This document shows, in pieces, positions 36,759 to 44,550 of a DNA stretch of 64,000 bases; the first letter of the stretch is position 1, and the number at the start of each line of letters is the position of its first letter. Where the stretch lies: positions 1,612,001 through 1,676,000 of the forward strand of contig NZ_CP007456.1 of assembly GCF_000800455.1 (NCBI RefSeq). The letters run 5' to 3'. Under the pieces are notes generated by a model. The model ran no database searches, was not told the origin of the DNA, and worked only from the letters and a program-made list of their open reading frames with translations. Position numbers and translations under genes: made by a program. Origin of the DNA: Bifidobacterium catenulatum PV20-2. Lineage in GTDB: Bacteria > Actinomycetota > Actinomycetes > Actinomycetales > Bifidobacteriaceae.

Positions 36759-37835
36759 TTAGCGTTGCTTGAAGAAACGGAACAACTGCGTTTCACATAT
36801 CGTCATACCGACGAGCACGCTTGATACCATCACTCCAGCGAATATCGCACATGGCGTGCGCATCGCACCCAACCATACGGTCATCGCATCGGCGCTGCTC
36901 ATGCGAACGCAATACGCGCCCAACAGCGCGACTGAAGAGGCACACGCCAAACCGCTCCAAATCATCGTTTCCGCAGTGATTTCCAGCAATTGCGCACCTT
37001 TGGACTGCCCTGAATGCAATGCGCCAGCATATTCCAATCTACGATGACGTACGCTGAACGCGCCGAACATCAGCCCCACAGCCAACCCCAGCCACGGCAT
37101 CCAACGGGTCATACGCTGCCCGTACGAAGCTTGCGCATCGTAATGCGAATCGAAACTCTTATTCACCTGCGTTACGCCGGCATTGGATGACGAACCCGAC
37201 GCAACCAGCGTGGAATACAACAAATCCCCCGTCTGCCCGCTTTGCGGCCACTGTCTGACCCAACATTCGTCGAACGTGCCATTCGACGCGGATACAGGCA
37301 CAAGGAACGCGTAGACGAATCGCGTGTCACGACCATCATTCGGCCAATCAAACACGCCTGCGACGCTCATCGTTCCCTGTTCGGTCTGCATTACGCTGCC
37401 TTTGGTGAGACCAAAATCCTTGGCCACGTCGGTAGAAACCCACACGCCGGACACATCGGTTTTCGTGTTCCCGGCGATCATCCTGATCATGCCGGGCGTC
37501 ACCTCATACGACGATATATCCTTGCCGGGCGTGGCAAGCGGCACAATCTGTTGACCGGCACGCATCGCACCGGCCAAGGTGCCCATCACACCGCCGCCAG
37601 CGTTGGCGAGCCTGTCGCATGCGGCTCCGTCCACCGTTCCCCCGACGATGGCGTTAACGTCGGCGTAGGCGTTGATGCGTTGCACCGCCTCGGTTTCAAG
37701 CCCCACCACATTGACGGCCTCGTATCCGCCGAGCAATGTAGACGCGAACAATACCGCTGCGAACATGAGCATCGCATGACTCACTCCCGCACCAATATTT
37801 CGTAACGCTTCGGAAAGCACCGATCGTAATCGCAT
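36759..37835 (-). CDS. MacB/FtsX-type ABC exporter permease
   Basis: A 358-residue membrane protein with the MacB/FtsX plan: one N-terminal transmembrane helix (AMLMFAAVLFASTLLGGYEAV), a large extracytoplasmic domain of about 190 residues, then three helices (WMPWLGLAVGLMFGAFS; ETMIWSGLACASSVALLGAYC; PCAIFAGVMVSSVLVGMTI). The N-terminal SVLSEALRNIGAG is the typical coupling-helix entry. It contains no ATPase. The matching ATPase is probably the orphan encoded at 42452-43102. It starts 6 nt after the adaptor-like gene, so the two form an export or mechanotransmission unit. The transported substrate is not known, and the secreted peptide encoded in the same operon is the obvious candidate. It could instead provide immunity. 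Confidence 0.75.
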   Translation of the reverse strand: MRLRSVLSEALRNIGAGVSHAMLMFAAVLFASTLLGGYEAVNVVGLETEAVQRINAYADVNAIVGGTVDGAACDRLANAGGGVMGTLAGAMRAGQQIVPLATPGKDISSYEVTPGMIRMIAGNTKTDVSGVWVSTDVAKDFGLTKGSVMQTEQGTMSVAGVFDWPNDGRDTRFVYAFLVPVSASNGTFDECWVRQWPQSGQTGDLLYSTLVASGSSSNAGVTQVNKSFDSHYDAQASYGQRMTRWMPWLGLAVGLMFGAFSVRHRRLEYAGALHSGQSKGAQLLEITAETMIWSGLACASSVALLGAYCVRMSSADAMTVWLGAMRTPCAIFAGVMVSSVLVGMTICETQLFRFFKQR

Positions 37836-37841
37836 AATCGT

Positions 37842-38930
37842 CTACTCGCAGGTGAGATTGTTGAGTCCGCTGCCAATTTCCACATTGGATATCGAAGTGA
37901 TGTCTTCGCTGTTGGCTTGTACGAGGCTCACGCCAAGTTCGCCTCCCACGATCGACACTTTCACGGGAGTGTTGCCATGGTTATTGGATTTGGGCACGAT
38001 GCAACCGGTTGAACCGTTGATGCCGAATACCGCGCCGGCGGGAACGCGCAGCACTCGCATCCGTTCGCTCAAGGCCAGAGTGGCGTCCAATCCCGCTTTT
38101 TTGGATTCCACGTCCACGGATTGGTAGCTGTTGTTCGCTTCGACTTGTTGCAGGAACCCGGCATCCGTGATTTCAGTGGTATTGGCTGGCAATGTTCCCG
38201 TAATGCCGAATATCGTCAACGTGCGGTCCTGCGCGGATGCGGTGCCGTTTTTGATGGTGAGTTTCGTCAATGATCCGGGGATTTTGCCGATTGCGGTGCC
38301 GCCCGTCACCATGGATCCGGCGGTTGCGTTCCACTCGGCAACTGCGACTTCGTGTTCGGGAATCCACAATGTGTCGGCCAATGACAATGATCCGTCCGAC
38401 GTATTGCCGTTGTCGGCCATCAACTGCTTCCACCCGTCCGATGTGGCCCGCCAATAGGTATCCGATCCGGGAACGCTGTTGTAGCCAAGTAAGCTGAGTT
38501 CATTATTCAGGGCGAGCACATCGCCGCCGGTGTCTCCGGTCTTCAAATCGCGATACAAGGGGGTTGCGGTGTTCAACGCCACTACCGTGCGATCGTTCAC
38601 CTGGTAGGCACCTTTGCCTGAAGTCAGGCCATTGCCGGACCAGTCTGCGGTGACCATGCCACTCGCATTGCCGGAAAGGTCACGGTCACTGGAAATAGCG
38701 GGCACCACGGTAACCTGCTGCATACCCGCGTATTCCTGTACGCTGGCGGGAGCCACAGTCCTCTCCCCCACCGAACTGAGCAATGTCGGAGTGCGGTCAG
38801 GCAGCCACAATGCGCAGGATCCGACCGTAATACAGGCTGCCGTGACAGCCGCCAGCAGAGTCCAAGTCACAGCAGTGCACTTCGAACGCTTCCCACCCGT
38901 TCTTTGCTTCATTCCGAATCGTCGCGTCAT
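37842..38930 (-). CDS. Exporter adaptor protein with peptidoglycan-binding-like segment
   Basis: This protein of about 362 residues has one N-terminal transmembrane or signal anchor (TWTLLAAVTAACITVGSCALW) and a long extracytoplasmic region. Within it, TPLYRDLKTGDTGGDVLALNNELSLLGYN resembles a peptidoglycan-binding type 1 motif. The flanking strand-rich parts (GTAIGKIPGSLTKLTIKNG, TLALSERMRVLRVPAGAVFGI) resemble MacA/HlyD-type adaptors found next to MacB-like permeases in actinobacteria. The start is ambiguous: ATG at 38930 or GTG at 38936, both near aaggggg. It lies directly upstream of the permease gene and is surely co-transcribed. The exact family is unproven. Confidence 0.65.
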   Translation of the reverse strand: MTRRFGMKQRTGGKRSKCTAVTWTLLAAVTAACITVGSCALWLPDRTPTLLSSVGERTVAPASVQEYAGMQQVTVVPAISSDRDLSGNASGMVTADWSGNGLTSGKGAYQVNDRTVVALNTATPLYRDLKTGDTGGDVLALNNELSLLGYNSVPGSDTYWRATSDGWKQLMADNGNTSDGSLSLADTLWIPEHEVAVAEWNATAGSMVTGGTAIGKIPGSLTKLTIKNGTASAQDRTLTIFGITGTLPANTTEITDAGFLQQVEANNSYQSVDVESKKAGLDATLALSERMRVLRVPAGAVFGINGSTGCIVPKSNNHGNTPVKVSIVGGELGVSLVQANSEDITSISNVEIGSGLNNLTCE

Positions 38931-39014
38931 ACTCACATATACCCCCTTCACTCACAACCAACAAGCACCATCAGCGAATACATCACCATGATTCCCCTGG
39001 AATCACGTACCTTC

Positions 39015-39731
39015 TCACCACAACTGTTCCGTATCGTCGGTCGCATATCCCACGTTGTAGCCGTTCGACACAAGGCAACTGCGCACTTGCAGGTTCTGCA
39101 TGTCAAACGACGTGTTGCCATCCGTTCCGGAAAACTCCTTGTTGAACCGGCTTACGGTATAGTCCTTCGGCACGAGCGAGTCTCTATGCAAACAATCGAC
39201 CACGGCTTGCGCTTGATCGGCATACAGATTCGGATTGCCTACGATAATGCCGTACACATCCTGCACATCTGCAACATACTCATCGCCGCATTCCGTGGAA
39301 TCATCGGAATATCGGGATTCCTGAATGGTCGTCCCCTGTTTGTGTCCAGCTTCGGCATAGAGTCCGCTCGGATATTTGATGAGTTTGATTTCCTTATATC
39401 CTTTGTCGATCATGCATTGCCGGTAATCGGACCAGGCTTTCTCATAATCCGACGTTGAAATCTCACCCGTACTCTTGGCTTTGTCCAATATCGTTTTCTG
39501 CGATTCAGCGATATTACCTTGCGATTCCCGCTGTTCAATCCATTCACTCAACGACGCCGCCAATTTCTGTCCACTGGTTGACCCCTGCCGTGCAGCTCCC
39601 GACTGCGTAGCAGAAGACGAAGCTTCAACTTCCTCGCCTTTTTGTCCATCTACGATAGACGCGCAAGACATCAATGATAACGTCAAGCCAACTACGCTAA
39701 TTAGAGGAATGATCCGAAATCGATGCAGCAT
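39015..39731 (-). CDS. Secreted lipoprotein of unknown function
   Basis: This 238-residue product begins with a signal peptide (RIIPLISVVGLTLSLMSC) whose lipobox L-M-S-C places the anchor at Cys23. A low-complexity Ser/Glu linker follows. The rest is a compact domain with three further Cys (YRQCMIDKGYKEI, STECGDEY, VVDCLHRDSL) and a fourth in VRSCLVSNGYNVG. The repeated pattern Cys-x(3-4)-G-Y suggests two related cysteine-containing units. I do not recognise a named family. It begins 6 nt after the small secreted peptide gene. In bacteriocin-type operons a lipoprotein in this place could act in immunity, sensing or peptide handling, but that is inference. Confidence 0.7.
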   Translation of the reverse strand: MLHRFRIIPLISVVGLTLSLMSCASIVDGQKGEEVEASSSATQSGAARQGSTSGQKLAASLSEWIEQRESQGNIAESQKTILDKAKSTGEISTSDYEKAWSDYRQCMIDKGYKEIKLIKYPSGLYAEAGHKQGTTIQESRYSDDSTECGDEYVADVQDVYGIIVGNPNLYADQAQAVVDCLHRDSLVPKDYTVSRFNKEFSGTDGNTSFDMQNLQVRSCLVSNGYNVGYATDDTEQLW

Positions 39732-39737
39732 CTGCCA

Positions 39738-40049
39738 TCAGCCCCATACCCTGGCGCTATCAGTATGATTACTCGCGCTACCGTATGCTACAGCAGTCGT
39801 TGATTGTATACGTTGCGTCGTATGTCCAGTGAAGCAAACACCGTCTTGGCATGCCTGCGCATACCCTGTATACACAGGTTTTCTCGCCCATACACTCGCA
39901 GTAGATTTTGTCCACGAATAATTCCAAGATCCATTGATTCTTGCGTTATCTATGTTGCCCGCAGCCGCTTGGGCCATAGGTGCCCCCAAACTGAGCACCA
40001 TGGCAAAAGCCGCACATCCAGAAAGCATAGAAAGCGTTTCCTTTTTCAT
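39738..40049 (-). CDS. Small secreted two-cysteine peptide, bacteriocin-like
   Basis: A 103-residue precursor starting at ATG 40049 behind the Shine-Dalgarno aaggaagg. A classical Sec signal sequence (KKETLSMLSGCAAFAMVLSL) ends at AQA-AAG, predicting a mature product of about 75 residues. The mature part opens with NARINGSWNYSW, carries a Cys pair (ACQDGVCF) that could form a disulfide loop, and ends SARVWG. The GxWxY start, aromatic-rich body and position beside exporter-type genes recall lactococcin 972-family bacteriocins, but the similarity is loose and untested. It is the first gene of a four-gene operon. Alternatives are a signal peptide ligand for the adjacent kinase or an envelope stress reporter. 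Confidence 0.65.
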   Translation of the reverse strand: MKKETLSMLSGCAAFAMVLSLGAPMAQAAAGNIDNARINGSWNYSWTKSTASVWARKPVYTGYAQACQDGVCFTGHTTQRIQSTTAVAYGSASNHTDSARVWG

Positions 40050-40118
40050 TTTTCTTCCTTCCTTTAAGAATGACCGAGGACAATATAGCAAGGAATGCTG
40101 CTCAAAGAAAAGCTGACG

Positions 40119-40135
40119 ATACTTAAATTGAGTAT
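40119..40135. promoter_or_regulatory. Operator-like site 1 (ATAC-N4-ATTG-N-GTAT)
   Basis: The sequence atacttaaattgagtat pairs at 7 of 8 positions as an inverted repeat. It shares ATAC....ATTG.GTAT with site 2, whose start is 60 bp away. Confidence 0.5.
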
Positions 40136-40178
40136 TTTTCCCAATAAAAACTTTTTTCCATCATTTTGCGCATAAAAG

Positions 40179-40195
40179 ATACACGTATTGCGTAT
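40179..40195. promoter_or_regulatory. Operator-like site 2 (ATAC-N4-ATTG-N-GTAT)
   Basis: The sequence atacacgtattgcgtat shares the ATAC....ATTG.GTAT pattern and length of site 1. It probably binds the same dimeric protein, the adjacent NarL-type regulator being the simplest candidate. Confidence 0.5.
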
Positions 40196-40259
40196 GACTC
40201 ACTTCATACATTTCATCATCCTGATGTACGGTGAAGCATGGCGTCTTAGAAAGGTAAAT

Positions 40260-40400
40260 ATGAATGACATCCTTATCGGGACAATAGTTGTAATGTTACT
40301 TGTTCCAGTATCAGTCCCATACCGTTCTTCAACTAATACCGCTTTGCTATCGTCAAATCCTCAAATCACTTTGTCTTCGATTTGCCCCATCCTATCGTAA
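40260..40400 (+). CDS. 46-residue hydrophobic peptide, possible signal peptide precursor
   Basis: The ATG at 40260 is 5 nt after the Shine-Dalgarno agaaagg. The 46-residue product has a hydrophobic N-terminal segment (ILIGTIVVMLLVPVSVP) and a short hydrophilic tail of 26 residues with one cysteine five residues from the C-terminus (SSICPILS). It reads toward the response regulator gene, 54 nt before it. The layout (leader plus short Cys-containing tail beside a two-component system) resembles peptide pheromone precursors, but no processing gene of AgrB type is present. It could also be a small membrane protein or a chance ORF. Confidence 0.4.
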   Translation: MNDILIGTIVVMLLVPVSVPYRSSTNTALLSSNPQITLSSICPILS

Positions 40401-40454
40401 AGTGGTGCCGGTGAATACGTTTTCGTTGCGTTTCATAAAGCAAGGAGTGTGTAG

Positions 40455-41102
40455 ATGAGTCACATCGTTGTTCATCCGCGTATTCTCATGGTCGATAATG
40501 ACAAGCGGGCCATCGAAGCGCTCACTGCACTGCTCAGCAAAGCACTCCCCAACGCCTATGTCGCCGACGACGTCACCGACGGCACGAAAGCTCTGTCACT
40601 GTGCAGAGCGTACGGAAACCAATACGACATCATATTGCTCGACATGTCGCTCGAGGGCTTGCAGGGACCAGACATCTGCAAACGTATACGCCTCACCAAC
40701 AATAGCACGCCCATTCTGGCCATGACCAGTTTCAGCCTCAACCGATACCGAAACAGTGCCATCGAATCCGGAGCACAAGGACTTGTCGACAAAAGCAGCA
40801 TCGAACAATTCACCCAATACATTCCGCGCATCGTCCGAGGGCAGACCATGGACGGTTTCGGAACCCCGCTCGTCGCCCATATACAGCTCAAAAACCGGTC
40901 CGCACTCAAGCCGACCCTCACCGTCACACAGGAAACCATCATGCACTTGTGCGCCGAAGAATACTTGACCGACGACGAAATCGCCGACCGACTTCATATA
41001 GCAAAAGCAACCGTCCGCAAACATATGCAGAATATCGTTCAACGTCTGCACTGCAATACTCAACGACAGGCAATCGCCATTTGGATGAACAATCATGAGT
41101 AG
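40455..41102 (+). CDS. NarL/LuxR-type response regulator
   Basis: A 215-residue regulator with an N-terminal receiver domain (RILMVDNDKRAIEALTALL, phospho-acceptor Asp63 in IILLDMSLEG, Thr/Ser switch region ILAMTSFS, Lys in GLVDKSS). A C-terminal LuxR-type helix-turn-helix follows (LTVTQETIMHLCAEEYLTDDEIADRLHIAKATVRKHM). The Shine-Dalgarno aaggag precedes the ATG. Its stop overlaps the histidine kinase start by 8 bp, so the pair is co-translated. Probable targets are the divergent secreted-peptide operon and its own promoter, through the two 17-bp sites. Confidence 0.92.
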   Translation: MSHIVVHPRILMVDNDKRAIEALTALLSKALPNAYVADDVTDGTKALSLCRAYGNQYDIILLDMSLEGLQGPDICKRIRLTNNSTPILAMTSFSLNRYRNSAIESGAQGLVDKSSIEQFTQYIPRIVRGQTMDGFGTPLVAHIQLKNRSALKPTLTVTQETIMHLCAEEYLTDDEIADRLHIAKATVRKHMQNIVQRLHCNTQRQAIAIWMNNHE

Positions 41103-42273
41103 AACACCAATCACGTCGGTACAGTCGTTTCTTGCGAAATTCAAACTTTTCCAGCATCCTTTCCGTCTTCTTCTCGTGCTCGTATGGGAATATCTGCTGA
41201 TTTGGACGACACTGAGCTACCAGCAACCAATGTCAGCACAGGTAGTGAACGTAATACATGCCGTACTTGCATTGCTCACGCTCTTCTACCCGCAAGCATG
41301 CCCGCTTATCTGTTTTGTGCTTCTGCAGGTGACGGATTACGTTTTTGGGGGATACGATAATGAGTGCGGACTCTACGGCGTGCTGTTTTCGCTTGGCATA
41401 CTGTCTTACGAGACCAATGATCTTTACGCTTTGGGTCTGGCTCTTGAAATATCCCTCAGCCAAGCGGTGGAGACAACGCTTTTCAACGGACCCGGATATA
41501 ATTTCCGCGCTTATCCGGTGTTCGTCATCATGTTCGTGTTGGTCGCGACGTTCGGCACCGCGTTACGAAAGCACGGGGAGAAAGCTCAGGCGCAATGGGT
41601 CGCTGAACGCGCGCAATACGACAACGCACGATTGAAACGCGACGCCGAAATCGTCAGCCAAATGCATGATGCGGTGACGTCGGATCTTTCCCTCGCTTCC
41701 CTGCAGGCACAGCAGCAGATGCTCGATGAAAACAATCCCGACACCGCGCAGTGGAAGCAGACCAACGACTATATCGTCTCCGCATTACAGAACGTCCATC
41801 ATGTGATCGACTACATCAAAGATGGTGATCATGCGAATCAGGCTGCACAGTCCGGACAGGACACCGACCTCGTATGTCGTATCCGACAGGAGATGGAACG
41901 TAACGGCAAGGCACTTGAATCTATGCGTTTCAAGGGAACAAGCCAAGTAAGCGTTTTGGAATCTCCCGCAGATGTTGGCGCCGATTTGTCTGCCATCATC
42001 ATTCGGCTAATCAAAGAGGTTTACGCGAATATTTCCCGTCATGCAACGTGTGATGACGAATATGATGTTTCCGTGCTGGTCAAACGTGCTTCGATTGAAA
42101 TCACAGAAGTCAATGATCATCATGCCGAAACGCAGAAAAATCTGCCGGGAGGCCGTGGTCTGAGCCAACTGTCCGACGAACTTGCCGCATATGGAGGTCA
42201 AATCTACACCACGCAGGAGCGTGGACGGTGGGAGTTCTATGCGTTCGTTCCTCTTATACAGGCTGGTTTGTAA
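41095..42273 (+). CDS. Sensor histidine kinase (HisKA_3/NarX type)
   Basis: This 392-residue membrane kinase has five or six hydrophobic segments in its first 170 residues and very short extracytoplasmic loops. This suggests sensing within the membrane or through a partner, as in antimicrobial-peptide sensors. The phosphoacceptor His is in EIVSQMHDAVTSDLSLASL. The ATPase domain has the N-box EVYANISRHA and the G2 box LPGGRGLSQLSDELAAYGGQI. The G1 box is unusual: VNDHHAETQ replaces the D-x-G-x-G motif, which may weaken ATP binding. It is the partner of the overlapping response regulator. The ligand is not known; the secreted or small peptides encoded nearby are candidates. Confidence 0.88.
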   Translation: MSRTPITSVQSFLAKFKLFQHPFRLLLVLVWEYLLIWTTLSYQQPMSAQVVNVIHAVLALLTLFYPQACPLICFVLLQVTDYVFGGYDNECGLYGVLFSLGILSYETNDLYALGLALEISLSQAVETTLFNGPGYNFRAYPVFVIMFVLVATFGTALRKHGEKAQAQWVAERAQYDNARLKRDAEIVSQMHDAVTSDLSLASLQAQQQMLDENNPDTAQWKQTNDYIVSALQNVHHVIDYIKDGDHANQAAQSGQDTDLVCRIRQEMERNGKALESMRFKGTSQVSVLESPADVGADLSAIIIRLIKEVYANISRHATCDDEYDVSVLVKRASIEITEVNDHHAETQKNLPGGRGLSQLSDELAAYGGQIYTTQERGRWEFYAFVPLIQAGL

Positions 42274-42451
42274 CGTCAGAAATGCTTGTTGCTGATTAAC
42301 CGTTTTCGCACCTCATCGCATGCTGCATTGAACATTTCATTCCGCATATACACAAATGAGGTAGGGTGGATGTTGCGTGGTTGCGATTAGGGGACTACAA
42401 ATGATTGGCAAGGGTGCGTCGGTAAGGTGATTGCCCCGTGAAAGGTTGGCT

Positions 42452-43102
42452 ATGCGCGTTGCGGTTGAGGGGTTGGCTCATCGATTTGAGGGAACCGATT
42501 TGCTGTTCGAGAATTTGAGTTTCGTGGCCGAACCTGGTGTGACCATTGCGATATGCGGTCCGTCGGGATGCGGCAAGTCAACATTGCTGTCGATTCTTGC
42601 AGGATGGGAGCAGCCTTACGCTGGCACGGTGACGCGAGAAGGTGTGGATCGTGTTGGATGGGTGTTTCAGAATCCGTATGGTGTTGCGGAACGCACGGCG
42701 CTCGACCATGTGGTGTTTCCACTGCTCGCCAAGGGAATGAGCCGCCGCGAAGCGGAACCGAAGGCTTTGGAAGCGATGGAACTGTTCGATCTGGCGTATG
42801 CGGCGGACAGGCGTTTCTGCGATTTGTCTGGAGGCGAGGCGCAGCGTCTTATGCTCGCGCGTGCGGTATGTTCCAGACCAAGTATGCTGCTGGTCGACGA
42901 GCCGACCGCCCAGTTGGATACGCGCACATCGCATTCCGTAAGCCATGTGCTCGGCAATCTGGCCGGTCAAGGCATGATCGTGCTGGTGGCAACCCATGAT
43001 CCGGACACGCGGGACGCCTGCGATCGCGTAATCGATCTAGCCGACTACGCTCCGCAAGTCGGCGGGTCTACTGCCCAGCCCGCCAACATCGCAGTCCACT
43101 AA
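42452..43102 (+). CDS. ABC transporter ATPase (LolD/MacB-like, stand-alone)
   Basis: A complete 216-residue ABC ATPase from ATG 42452, with aaagg upstream. It shows Walker A (CGPSGCGKSTLL), Q-loop (VFQNPYG), signature (DLSGGEAQRLMLARAV), Walker B (MLLVDEPTAQLD) and H-loop (LVATHD). Its size and sequence type are those of ATPases that pair with MacB/FtsX-type permeases. No permease is adjacent on the same strand, and the nearest orphan permease is at 36759-37835, so the two probably combine. It follows the histidine kinase by 178 bp and may be separately expressed. The HK-ATPase order is common in peptide-sensing and detoxification modules. Confidence 0.88.
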   Translation: MRVAVEGLAHRFEGTDLLFENLSFVAEPGVTIAICGPSGCGKSTLLSILAGWEQPYAGTVTREGVDRVGWVFQNPYGVAERTALDHVVFPLLAKGMSRREAEPKALEAMELFDLAYAADRRFCDLSGGEAQRLMLARAVCSRPSMLLVDEPTAQLDTRTSHSVSHVLGNLAGQGMIVLVATHDPDTRDACDRVIDLADYAPQVGGSTAQPANIAVH

Positions 43103-43192
43103 TCGTTTTCCGCAATCTCAACGAATTACAGATAAAACTTCTATAACTTTGCCGCTTTCAGAAACCGATCGTTCAAACCCAACCAAATGCCA

Positions 43193-44419
43193 TCAGGCTT
43201 GCTGTTTGGCGTAGAAGTCGCGTTCTCGAGCTACGAACGGGCGCAGCAGGGTTGTGGTGCCAACCGCACACAGCAGGAAGATCGCACCCACAGGACCAAG
43301 CCACATCAATCCCAAATGGGTGTTGACCAGTCCGCCGACCGCGGAGCCGACCGCAATGCCGATATTGAACGACATGGAATTGAGCGACGCGGCCAGATTC
43401 AACGATCCCGGATGCGACTGCGAGGCGACGTCCATATACAGCACCTGCGAGGCGGAATTCTGCAGATACATGAACATGCCAAGCACCACCAGCAGCAACG
43501 CACCATACACCGGCACCCAATGCGTTACGATCAGCGATGCCATAAGCACGGCGTGCGCGCAGTAGATCGGACGAATATGCGTCAGCGGTTCCACCCCCCT
43601 ACCACGGTCGGCAAGCTTGCCGCCATACAGGTTGCTCCACAGGCAGGCCGCGCCGAAAATCACTAGGCCAACGCTTAAATACTGTTCGGGAACATGCACT
43701 TCGTCTCGCATGATCGGCGTCAGATACGTGTAGAACACGTAAGTTGCCGCCGCGCCAAACACCACGGCAAGCACGCCCAGCTGAATACGACGGTCGAAAA
43801 ACAGGCGGAATTGCGGCAGAAAACCAATCTTCACAATATGGCTGTTGCGCGGCAGCACCATCATCATGAGCACCATAAGTGCCACCGTAAGCACGTTCAC
43901 CAAATGGAACGCCCAACGCCAGCCGAACGTGTTCGCAACCCACGTGCCAACCGGCACACCCACCACGGATGCGATGGAGAAGCCGGAAAACACCCATGCG
44001 ATGAACTTCGTGCGGTACTGTTCAGTTGTTACATCGGGCGCGTACGTCATGGCGATGGCCACCAGCGTGCCAGATACCAACGCGATGAGAATTCGCGCCA
44101 CCACGAGCACGCCATAATTCGGCGCGAACGCGCACAACACGTTGCCGACAAGAAACACCCCAACCAGCGTCAGATGCGTGGCAAAACGCGGAAAACGAGC
44201 CGACAACGCCGATCCGAGCGGCGTGACCGGCGCATACACGAACGCGAACAGCGACACAAGATTGCCGACCGTCACCTCCGACACCTTCAAACCGGCCGCG
44301 ATATCCGGCAGAATGCCAACGACAATGAACTCGCTCATGCCCAGCATGAAACTCAGCGAGATCAGCACAATCACAGGCAGATTGAAAAACCGTTCCTTCG
44401 CCACATCACTCTTCGCCAT
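43193..44419 (-). CDS. Major facilitator superfamily transporter (AraJ/drug efflux type)
   Basis: A 408-residue membrane protein with about twelve hydrophobic segments, starting at ATG 44419 behind ggaggag. The N-terminal half has LSFMLGMSEFIVVGILPDIAAGL, the DHA1/AraJ motif in which the F-x-x-G-x-x-x-D-I-A sequence is typical. The motif-A loop is SALSARFPRFATHLTLVGVFLVG. A further helix is GFSIASVVGVPVGTWVANTFGWRWAFHLVNVLTV, with the proline/glycine-rich motif C of antiporters. It probably expels drugs or sugars by proton antiport, and the substrate cannot be given. The gene converges with the ABC ATPase and is divergent from the secreted lysozyme-like gene. Confidence 0.88.
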   Translation of the reverse strand: MAKSDVAKERFFNLPVIVLISLSFMLGMSEFIVVGILPDIAAGLKVSEVTVGNLVSLFAFVYAPVTPLGSALSARFPRFATHLTLVGVFLVGNVLCAFAPNYGVLVVARILIALVSGTLVAIAMTYAPDVTTEQYRTKFIAWVFSGFSIASVVGVPVGTWVANTFGWRWAFHLVNVLTVALMVLMMMVLPRNSHIVKIGFLPQFRLFFDRRIQLGVLAVVFGAAATYVFYTYLTPIMRDEVHVPEQYLSVGLVIFGAACLWSNLYGGKLADRGRGVEPLTHIRPIYCAHAVLMASLIVTHWVPVYGALLLVVLGMFMYLQNSASQVLYMDVASQSHPGSLNLAASLNSMSFNIGIAVGSAVGGLVNTHLGLMWLGPVGAIFLLCAVGTTTLLRPFVARERDFYAKQQA

Positions 44420-44550
44420 ACTCTTCTCCTCCATAACCCCCGCGCTCCCCACGCCTTGCCAGACTCACGCTTCCCTTGAAGCTTTTCACGTCAATCGATT
44501 AACGAATCAATCGTCAAACAAACGATAAGCCAAACGCGATACAATGACGC

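Larger units (their letters stand above)
40050..40454. other. 405-bp divergent promoter region of the peptide/two-component module
   Basis: A strikingly AT-rich stretch between the secreted peptide gene and the response regulator gene. It contains two related 17-bp operator-like sites and, on the plus strand, a small 46-codon gene with a good ribosome-binding site. All three are listed separately. Promoters for both directions must lie here, but no single -10/-35 pair stands out. Confidence 0.6.

Noticed and set aside
39806..39825. ATAC-N8-GTAT sequence inside the secreted peptide gene, like the two operator sites
   Set aside because: It has 8 rather than 9 central bases, lies in coding sequence and lacks the ATTG core, so I did not count it as a third site.
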